DNA of 7,058 nucleotides from Gemmatimonadota bacterium (lineage in GTDB: Bacteria > Gemmatimonadota > Gemmatimonadetes > Gemmatimonadales > Gemmatimonadaceae): the NCBI GenBank assembly GCA_003222065.1, contig QHUV01000361.1, forward strand, positions 1-7,058, read 5' to 3'. The notes beneath the pieces were generated by a model. That model was not told the origin of the DNA and made no database searches. It saw only the letters and a list, made by a program, of their open reading frames with translations. Positions 1 through 5,342 of the stretch are shown here, piece by piece; positions within the stretch are counted from its first letter, which is position 1, and each line of letters starts with the position of its first letter. A program made the position numbers and the translations under genes.

Positions 1-203
1 GCTGTGGATGCGGATGTGAGCGTGCGAAAGAACCACGGCGTCGATGCGTTCGGCGGGGATCGGTAGCCGAAGGTTCTTTTCCCTACTCTCTTGGCGGCGT
101 CCCTGGAACATGCCACAGTCGAGAAGGAGCGTACGGCCGCCGAGGCGAAGAATATGGCACGGCCCGTGACCTCGCGCGCCGCTCCGAAAAACTCGAGCTC
201 CAC
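1..203 (-). pseudogene. Beta-CASP-type MBL-fold hydrolase, partial and frameshifted
   Basis: N-terminal part of a metallo-beta-lactamase-fold protein of the RNase J/CPSF-like (COG1236-type) kind, which are typically metal-dependent RNA-processing enzymes. It runs off the left edge. Translation from GTG at 203 begins [14 protein letters not shown], the family's characteristic opening. Around 159-164 the frame is lost and resumes one frame over with [20 protein letters not shown] and later AVVLSHAH. Restoring one base (GGC-tCG-TGC-CAT) would give the family's usual VTGSCH, so a single-base deletion is the simplest reading. At the window edge the zinc motif HxHxDH reads HAHIRIH: the metal-binding Asp is replaced by Arg-Ile. 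The start lies 10 bp after the DUF4177-like gene, so the two are probably one operon. Family assignment is confident. Whether the lesions are real decay or sequence error is open. Confidence 0.75.
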
Positions 204-213
204 CGTCGTCGCC

Positions 214-390
214 CTATTGCTCGGCGCCGCTCGGTCGCTGGAACACGACCGTGAGGCGTACTCCATCTTGGGACATCAGCGCCGGTTCCCACCCGCCGCG
301 ACTGCGCTCGTTGAGCAGATCGGTAAGCGCATCCTCGTCATCGCGGGCGTGACGTGTCAGCCGAACAATCACGGCTTGGTATTCTTTCAT
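214..390 (-). CDS. Small DUF4177-like protein, 58 aa
   Basis: A 58-residue acidic/basic protein starting [11 protein letters not shown] and ending with [13 protein letters not shown]. The pattern is an N-terminal strand with EY, a helix, a central GGWEPALM turn and a C-terminal strand [10 protein letters not shown]. This is the layout of DUF4177-type small proteins (strand-helix-GWE-strand-strand). Their function is unknown and none is asserted here. The ATG at 390 was chosen because everything N-terminal to it in the same frame is antisense to upp and shows no family resemblance. No clear Shine-Dalgarno sequence precedes it: a GGGAAG lies about 14 bp upstream. The stop TAG at 214-216 is 10 bp before the GTG of the following MBL-fold gene, suggesting cotranscription. 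It is divergent from upp, with only 27 bp between start codons. Confidence 0.65.
   Translation of the reverse strand: MKEYQAVIVRLTRHARDDEDALTDLLNERSRGGWEPALMSQDGVRLTVVFQRPSGAEQ
377..385 (+). promoter_or_regulatory. Candidate extended -10 promoter for upp
   Basis: TGGTATTCT matches an extended -10 element (TGn followed by TATnnT-like TATTCT). Transcription would start near 392, giving a leader of about 26 nt before the upp ATG at 418. No convincing -35 hexamer sits 16-18 bp upstream. The site lies inside the first codons of the divergent DUF4177-like gene, as it must given the 27-bp spacing. This is a pattern match only. Confidence 0.3.
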
Positions 391-417
391 CCGCGCGAAA
401 TTAGTAGCTTCCCGGCC

Positions 418-1065
418 ATGGACACCACCCCCGCGTATCCGACGCTGCGCATCGTGTCGCATCCGCTGATTCAGCACAAGCTCACGATTTTGCGCGATCG
501 GGGCACGCCGACAAAAATCTTCCGCGAGCTGGTAGACGAGATCGCGATGCTGATGGCGTACGAGGCGACCAACGATCTGGCGCTCGAGCCCGCGCCCGTC
601 GATACGCCACTCGAATCCACGTTCGGGCAGCGCGTCAGCGGCAAGAAGCTTACGCTCGTTCCGATCCTTCGCGCCGGACTCGGTATGGTCGAAGGTATTT
701 ACCGGCTCGTCCCTGGTGCGCGCATTGGGCACATCGGACTGTACCGAAATCACGACACGCTCGAGCCGGTGGATTATTACTTCAAGGTCCCCGGTGACGC
801 CGCCGAGCGAGACTTTTTTCTTCTCGATCCAATGCTCGCGACGGGCGGCAGCGCTGTTGCCGCCGTGTCCTCACTGAAGCGCGCCGGCGCGACGCGTATT
901 CGCTTTCTCTGCCTCGTCGCCGCCCCCGAAGGAGTGCGACGGCTCACCGACACTCATCCGGACGTCATGGTGTATTGCGCGGCCCTCGACCGGGCGCTCA
1001 ACGAGCAAGGCTACATCATGCCGGGATTGGGCGACGCGGGAGATCGGTTGTTCGGAACGAGATGA
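418..1065 (+). CDS. upp: Uracil phosphoribosyltransferase
   Basis: Cytosolic pyrimidine-salvage enzyme: uracil plus PRPP gives UMP and pyrophosphate. The 215-residue product is close to the 208 of E. coli Upp and appears complete. Visible motifs are HPLIQHKLT (15-23), where the family begins; PILRAGLGM (82-90); the PRPP-binding loop [12 protein letters not shown] (135-146); and the C-terminal uracil-binding segment [16 protein letters not shown] (199-214). The ATG at 418 places the family N-terminus correctly. The same frame is open further upstream to 91, but that stretch is antisense to two minus-strand genes and carries no family sequence. There is no obvious Shine-Dalgarno sequence. The gene ends at TGA 1063-1065, 25 bp before the terminator region, and is probably monocistronic. 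Confidence 0.96.
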   Translation: MDTTPAYPTLRIVSHPLIQHKLTILRDRGTPTKIFRELVDEIAMLMAYEATNDLALEPAPVDTPLESTFGQRVSGKKLTLVPILRAGLGMVEGIYRLVPGARIGHIGLYRNHDTLEPVDYYFKVPGDAAERDFFLLDPMLATGGSAVAAVSSLKRAGATRIRFLCLVAAPEGVRRLTDTHPDVMVYCAALDRALNEQGYIMPGLGDAGDRLFGTR

Positions 1066-1068
1066 GCA

Positions 1069-1099
1069 AATGTGAAAAGGGGCGAATGTGAAAAGGGGC
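1069..1099. repeat. Tandem 16-bp direct repeat before the upp terminator
   Basis: AATGTGAAAAGGGGC occurs at 1069-1083 and again at 1085-1099, a perfect 15-bp repeat with a 16-bp period. The second copy supplies the A-tract and GGGGC that form the left arm of the terminator hairpin. The first copy has no matching right arm, so it looks like a duplication of that arm. Confidence 0.85.
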
Positions 1100-1117
1100 A
1101 CCGCAGGTGCCCCCTTT
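1091..1117. terminator. Bidirectional intrinsic terminator between upp and DUF2225
   Basis: The stem GGGGCACC (1095-1102) pairs with GGTGCCCC (1106-1113) around a 3-nt GCA loop. AAA (1092-1094) and TTT (1115-1117) can extend the stem across a bulged C at 1114. On the plus strand it is followed by CTTTC, and on the minus strand by CTTTTC. It lies between two convergent genes and could stop transcription from both sides. The U-tracts are short (3-4), so termination strength is uncertain. Confidence 0.75.
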
Positions 1118-1177
1118 CGTGCCTGTTCTCTCACCCCACTACGTTCGCTCCGCTCCCGCACCACCCACACCCGCCGA

Positions 1178-1831
1178 TCAGCCGAACCACTCCCGCGGGC
1201 AGTCGCGCTGCTGTCGCGCGGCGTCGATCACCCATTGTTGCGTGTGCGCGTCCACTACCTCCGAAGCGACCCGATTGAACCACTCCGCGGCCAGCTTCGC
1301 GTCACCCACTCGCCGCCACAACTCCCCGACGAGATACGTGAGCACCGCCCGTTCATCCCGCGCCACGCCATCAAAGCTCTGCAGCGCCTCGTCGAACTTC
1401 CACGCTGCCTTCCGCCGGAAGAACCGCTCCGCTTCGATGTCGCCCTCGTCCACGCAACACCACGCCGCGCGCAGCAGCAAATCCGCCACATGTCGCGGCT
1501 CCAGCCCCTGCCAGTCCGCCACCTTCGCCGCGGCTTCGTACTTCTCGGAGCCCGACACCGGACCGGTGGCGATGGCCGGCGCCAGCTCATTCCACACCCG
1601 CTCTTTCAACACCGGCGACACATCCGCGTCTTCAGTGAAGTCGCGCTCCGATCCCGAGTACCCGCACCGACTGCAGGTGTGAATCAGATATGGGAGCGGT
1701 TGCGTGCCCGCCGCGCGCTCGTGAAAATCCGTGCGCTTGCCACCGAAGGAATTCGTCGACACGACCGCCTGTGATCGAAAGCGGTTCTCGCAGATGGGGC
1801 ACTGCAGGTCGATTTGCTGAAGCGTCGTCAT
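1178..1831 (-). CDS. DUF2225 family protein with zinc ribbon
   Basis: A 217-residue protein of the DUF2225 family, whose role is not established. Near the N-terminus CPIC (11-14) and CSRCGY (53-58) form two CxxC knuckles that should bind one zinc. They flank the family's typical T-D-F-H-E and P-L-P-Y segment. The remainder (about 65-217) is helical and repeat-like, rich in aromatic and alanine positions (AAEWFNRVASE and similar), resembling TPR-type helical packing. The ATG at 1831 is preferred over the frame's upstream ATG at 1894, because GGAG (1839-1842) lies 7 bp before it and the family sequence begins there. It has no lesions. It converges on upp across the shared terminator and diverges from the peptidase gene. 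Confidence 0.85.
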   Translation of the reverse strand: MTTLQQIDLQCPICENRFRSQAVVSTNSFGGKRTDFHERAAGTQPLPYLIHTCSRCGYSGSERDFTEDADVSPVLKERVWNELAPAIATGPVSGSEKYEAAAKVADWQGLEPRHVADLLLRAAWCCVDEGDIEAERFFRRKAAWKFDEALQSFDGVARDERAVLTYLVGELWRRVGDAKLAAEWFNRVASEVVDAHTQQWVIDAARQQRDCPREWFG

Positions 1832-2085
1832 GGTGCATCTCCAACCATGGTGTTGCCGTGCTGCTGACCGGTGGAAAGGGAAGAAGCGTGCCATTACCGA
1901 TCATGCCTTCCCGACACTTCACAGCGCACACGTTTCTGTCTCGCTAAACAGCATCGCGGCGCTCTCTGCCGCGCCTCGCAATCGCACGAAACGGACGGCC
2001 CATCACTCTTGTTCCACCATCTGGCCACAACTATCATTTCCGCGTCCATCGTGCCGCCGCGCCGCCTTCCTGCGCCCTGGTCGAG
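1832..2085. other. Gene-free divergent region
   Basis: These 254 bp separate two divergent genes. They contain the DUF2225 Shine-Dalgarno (GGAG, 1839-1842) and a candidate promoter for the peptidase gene. Short open frames cross the region on both strands, but their translations show no domain, composition or start signal worth reporting. No tRNA, hairpin terminator or riboswitch-like fold was recognised. Confidence 0.6.
2009..2037 (+). promoter_or_regulatory. Candidate sigma70-type promoter for the HExxH peptidase gene
   Basis: TTGTTC (2009-2014) and TATCAT (2032-2037) are separated by exactly 17 bp. The -10 matches the consensus at five of six positions, the -35 at only three. The predicted start near 2044 would leave a leader of about 42 nt before the ATG at 2086. 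Location and spacing support it; sequence alone cannot prove it. Confidence 0.35.
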
Positions 2086-2798
2086 ATGCTGATCAACCTC
2101 GTACCTGATTTCTTTGCCGTTCTCGAAAGCACCGACCGACCCGCCGCCTACGAGCGCTACTTCGCCGCGCACCGTCGCCTGCTCGAGGGATACTGGAATA
2201 ACTACGTCGTCGATCCCAACGGGCCACATTTTCAGGATGTTGTAAACGCCTCGGTACACGCCTCGGTCTCGACCCGGAGCTCGTTCCGCTCTGGCTGGCC
2301 CATGAGTTCGCGCATGCCATCCGCTACACGTCCCCGACGAGCCGCGGTGCCTTACGCGAGTTCATCGCTGGCGCAAATGGAGATTATTCGTACTGGGACA
2401 CTGGCCGCCGCATTCGACTGCGCGAGCTCCTCATGAACGAGGGCCTCGCCGTTCATGTGTCACGTGCGATCAGTCCCGGACACGCGGCGTGGGAATATTT
2501 TGGCTACGAGCGCCGACAATACGCTCGCATTCGCGAGCTGGAGCCGGTCATCGCTCGCGCTGTAACGCCAGATCTGGATCGCGCCGCACTCGGATTGCGG
2601 TTGCGCTATCTCTCCGGCGGCATGAGCGATGAAGCGCGCACTGTGGACGGCAGATATCTCTTGCCGGAACGTAGTGGTTATTACTTGGGGGCACGACTGT
2701 GCGAAGCCGGCATCGATGCGAAGGGGCTTGCTTGGGCAATTCGCGCGACCGACCTGGAGCTCTCGGCATACGCGCGAAGCGCCGCCGTCAGTGCCTGA
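2086..2798 (+). pseudogene. Putative HExxH zinc metallopeptidase (DUF2268-like), frameshifted
   Basis: The first frame from ATG 2086 gives MLINLVPDFFAVLES and continues to FQDVVNA (about residue 55), then turns into serine/arginine-rich nonsense. In another frame the protein resumes around 2262 as RLGLDPELVPLWLAHEFAH and continues to the TGA at 2796-2798. The zinc site is HEFAH (2301-2315), with a likely third ligand in MNEGLAVH, 42 residues after the second His, as in gluzincins and DUF2268-type proteins. Later WEYFGYERRQY and ERSGYYLGARL look well conserved. The switch needs a net one-base loss. It falls at a 10-bp direct repeat ACGCCTCGGT (2246-2255, 2258-2267). Very little sequence separates the N-terminal helices from HExxH, so internal coding sequence may also be missing. 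The substrate is unknown. Real decay versus assembly error is unresolved. Confidence 0.7.
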
Positions 2799-2991
2799 GT
2801 CGCGGCGCGAGCGACGTCAAAACGTCGTTCTGCGCGAGCTGCTCGACGAGATGATCCAGCTCTCTCGCCATCTCTCCAATCATGCGCCAACGCTCCAGGC
2901 TGGCGAGTTGACGTACGCCCGAGAGCGGTTGGAGTGGCTCGCGGACGAGATCTGGCGGCAGGTCACCGCGGAGAACCCAACCGGCCCCTAG
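2791..2991 (+). CDS. Small conserved-looking hypothetical protein, 66 aa
   Basis: Function not recognised. Translation from GTG 2791 gives a 66-residue, charged, largely helical protein. It has two amphipathic helices, LRELLDEMIQLSRHLS (14-29) and ELTYARERLEWLADEIWRQV (39-58), suggesting a helical hairpin. The GTG is chosen because it overlaps the peptidase stop by 8 bp (GTGCCTGA), implying translational coupling. In-frame sequence before it is antisense-like and overlaps the peptidase gene. The stop TAG (2989-2991) lies 9 bp from the end of convergent mnmE, with no terminator hairpin between. It carries no signal peptide or metal motif. The regular heptad-like pattern and reading-frame quality support a real gene, though its start could be later. 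Confidence 0.6.
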   Translation: MPESRRERRQNVVLRELLDEMIQLSRHLSNHAPTLQAGELTYARERLEWLADEIWRQVTAENPTGP

Positions 2992-3000
2992 CCGTCGAAC

Positions 3001-4419
3001 TCATTTGCCGACGCAGAATCGGCGGAACACCTCGTCGAGGACGTGCTCGATGTCCACGCCACCGATGAGATCTCGAAGTGCCTCCGCGGCGGTGTGAAGG
3101 TGGACGGCCGCGATCGTTGCCGGCAGGGACTCGTCGTGCCACGCACGACGAAAGTCCTGCAGTTCAGAAAGCGCCTTCGCGACAGCGTGTTGGTGGCGGG
3201 TTTGGGTTAGAATCGGTGCGTCCAGCTCCACGGCACCGGCCTCACGGGTAAGCACGTCGCCGAGGGTGTTCAGCAAGTTTTGCACGCCGGCGCCGGTTTC
3301 GGCGCTCACGTCCAGTGCGGCAATCGCCCCGAGTTCCTTGCCTAACGTCTCCAGATCCAGAGGGGCATCCGCGAGGTCGCACTTTGTACGGACGAGCACA
3401 ATCGGCTGCTCATTCTCATTGCTCTCGCCTGCGGCATTTCGCGTGGCGTGCACGGCTGCTCGCAGCGCATCGGGGTCCTCGCCGCAGCACAGGAGAACGG
3501 CGGCGCGCCGGACGTATGATTCACTGACGTCGATGCCCAGCCGCTCGACCGGATCGTTCGTTTGACGCAGTCCTGCCGTGTCGACGAGTCGGATCGGCCA
3601 TGGCTCGGCGTCGATGACTGCCTCGAGCGCATCGCGCGTCGTACCCGGAACGGCCGTTACGATCGCACGGCTTCGGCCGATGAGCGCATTGAACAATGAC
3701 GACTTCCCGACGTTAGGCGCTCCGGCGAGCACGACGAGTGCCCCTTCACGAACGAGCTCGCCGCCACGAGCAGTGGCGAGCAGCGCTCGCAGCCCGCCCT
3801 CCAGGAGCTCGAGCGCGGCGAGGGTACGTTCCGGCGCGATCGGGCCATCGTCCTCTTCCGGAAAGTCGATGTCGTACGCAATGAGCGCTTCGATGCCGAT
3901 CACCTGATCACGGAGTGCGGCGATGCGGCGCGAGAGGCCGCCATCCAGCTGTTGCAGGGCGATGCGTTGCGCCGCGCGCGAGCCGGCCGCGATCAAATCC
4001 GCCGTCGCCTCGGCCTGGAGAATGTCGAGTTTGCCGTTCAACAGCGCGCGACGCGTGAATTCGCCGGGATGCGCCAGCCGCGCGCCGTGTGCCAGTGCCG
4101 CCGCGACAACCGTCGTTGGAACGACGAGGCCGCCGTGTGTGAAGATCTCGATCGAATCTTCTCCGGTGAACGACGCCGGCGCGTCGTAGCGCACGACCAC
4201 GACCTGATCCAGGGTGGCGCCCGAGCTGTCACGCACGTCGCCCACGACTGCCTGACGAGGGTGGCTTGGCCAGCGCGAGACCATTGCCCGGCCGATGTCG
4301 TGGGCGCGCGGTCCACTCAGGCGCAACACACTGAGCGCTCCACGGCCTGGCGGCGTGGCGACGGCGACGATGGTGTCGGCCGCGCCCGTAATCGCACTGG
4401 CGGCGGTACCCCCCGTCAT
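3001..4419 (-). CDS. mnmE: tRNA modification GTPase MnmE
   Basis: MnmE works with MnmG to add the aminomethyl-type group at C5 of wobble uridine U34 in certain tRNAs, using tetrahydrofolate, FAD and GTP. The 472-residue product is complete (E. coli has 454). The N-terminal folate-binding domain starts DTIVAVATPPGRGALSVLR (15-33) and contains SFTGEDSIEIFTHGG (83-97) and GEFTRRALLNGKLDI (119-133). The G domain has G1 GAPNVGKS (233-240), G2 GTTRD (259-263), G3 DTAG (280-283), G4 TKCD (345-348, in place of the usual NKxD) and G5 SAETG (372-376). The C-terminus is FCVGK (468-472), the family's C-x-G-K end with its conserved Cys. The ATG overlaps the upstream hydrolase stop (ATGA, 4416-4419), so translation is probably coupled. 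The closest GGAG is about 15 bp away. Confidence 0.96.
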   Translation of the reverse strand: MTGGTAASAITGAADTIVAVATPPGRGALSVLRLSGPRAHDIGRAMVSRWPSHPRQAVVGDVRDSSGATLDQVVVVRYDAPASFTGEDSIEIFTHGGLVVPTTVVAAALAHGARLAHPGEFTRRALLNGKLDILQAEATADLIAAGSRAAQRIALQQLDGGLSRRIAALRDQVIGIEALIAYDIDFPEEDDGPIAPERTLAALELLEGGLRALLATARGGELVREGALVVLAGAPNVGKSSLFNALIGRSRAIVTAVPGTTRDALEAVIDAEPWPIRLVDTAGLRQTNDPVERLGIDVSESYVRRAAVLLCCGEDPDALRAAVHATRNAAGESNENEQPIVLVRTKCDLADAPLDLETLGKELGAIAALDVSAETGAGVQNLLNTLGDVLTREAGAVELDAPILTQTRHQHAVAKALSELQDFRRAWHDESLPATIAAVHLHTAAEALRDLIGGVDIEHVLDEVFRRFCVGK

Positions 4420-5309
4420 TGCGAGGGTCGCGACTCCGTGCCTCCGTGCGGATCGATATTCGTGGCGGCTACACCGCCGAAGGCACGATCTGCGGCGCGT
4501 CGCTTCGGGTGATCGCCGACGCGCGTCGCTTCGCGCGTAAGCTCCAGCGTCTCCCCAGGCTCGAGAATTCGCACCGCGGCGCGCAGGTGATGCGCTTCGA
4601 GTCGCTCAATGAGTCGGTTGATCGCGTCGTGAGCGCGCGCGGTGATGTGGTGGAACGTGCCCCAGTGGTACGGCACGAATACCCGGCCGCCGAGGCGCTC
4701 GAAGAGCGTCAGCGCATCGTCGTGCGTGAGATGGCCTCGGCGAAAGCCTGTCCTCTTCCACCACGGCGCATATCCGATGGGCAGAAGCGCGACGTCGAGT
4801 TGTCGGCGCCCCGGCCCGAGCGTCCCGTGAACGAGGTGATGGGTGTCGGGCGTCAGTGCCGTGTCCCCGGCGAAGAAGCAGGTTTCCTCGCCGTCATCGA
4901 GCAAATACATGTTCGCATCGCCGCGCCAGCGATCGAAGCCGTATCGGTTCCCACGGTGCGTCGCCAGTGCCGCATGAACGTCAACGCGTCCAATCCGCAC
5001 CGAACCACCTGGCGCCAGATCCTCCGCGTGCTGGTATCCACGTCGGCGTAGCCACTTCGCGATAACCGGTGGCGCGTATAGCGGAATGTCGCGTGGTAAA
5101 ATGTCGAGCGAGTCGAATGAGAGGTGGTCGGCGTGCGCGTGCGTCAGCAGCAGCGCATCGAGTCGCGGTAGCTGATCGATCGCGAGACCCGGAGGGCTCA
5201 CGCGCGGGAGAAAGCCACCGAGCTTTCGGTCGAAGTTTGGATCCGTCAGAAGCCTAACGGTTCCGATTTCGATCAGGAGTGTTGCGTGCCCGATGTAGGT
5301 GACCTTCAC
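4416..5309 (-). CDS. MBL-fold metal-dependent hydrolase (UlaG/NAPE-PLD-like)
   Basis: A 297-residue metallo-beta-lactamase-fold protein. It starts MKVTYIGHATLLIEIG, typical of the UlaG/NAPE-PLD-like branch, and carries the metal motif HAHADH (57-62), a histidine in ATHRG (117), GDT with Asp148 and PYHWGTF with His214. All expected metal ligands are therefore present and an active two-metal hydrolase is likely. The substrate (a phosphodiester, lactone or other) cannot be told. The start is GTG at 5309, supported by AGGAG (5315-5319) five bases upstream. There is no signal peptide, so it is probably cytosolic. After RILEPGETLEL (about 247-257) comes a tail of about 40 residues, rich in charge and glycine, that is unlikely to be part of the fold. 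It sits between yidC (33 bp upstream) and mnmE (4-bp overlap). Confidence 0.9.
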   Translation of the reverse strand: MKVTYIGHATLLIEIGTVRLLTDPNFDRKLGGFLPRVSPPGLAIDQLPRLDALLLTHAHADHLSFDSLDILPRDIPLYAPPVIAKWLRRRGYQHAEDLAPGGSVRIGRVDVHAALATHRGNRYGFDRWRGDANMYLLDDGEETCFFAGDTALTPDTHHLVHGTLGPGRRQLDVALLPIGYAPWWKRTGFRRGHLTHDDALTLFERLGGRVFVPYHWGTFHHITARAHDAINRLIERLEAHHLRAAVRILEPGETLELTREATRVGDHPKRRAADRAFGGVAATNIDPHGGTESRPSQ

Positions 5310-5342
5310 CGACTCTCCTCGATGCGCGACTATCGCGTCGTC

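Noticed and set aside
91..417. Upstream in-frame extension of upp to about 324 residues
   Set aside because: The added stretch is antisense to the DUF4177-like and beta-CASP genes and has no UPRTase family sequence. The ATG at 418 gives the normal family length.
391..753. Long minus-strand frame continuing upstream of the 58-residue gene
   Set aside because: This part is antisense to upp with low-complexity, arginine-rich translation. Only the last 58 codons look like a protein.
1088..1774. 228-residue plus-strand open frame
   Set aside because: Antisense shadow of the DUF2225 gene in GC-rich sequence: Arg/Pro/His-rich, no domain, and its start overlaps the terminator.
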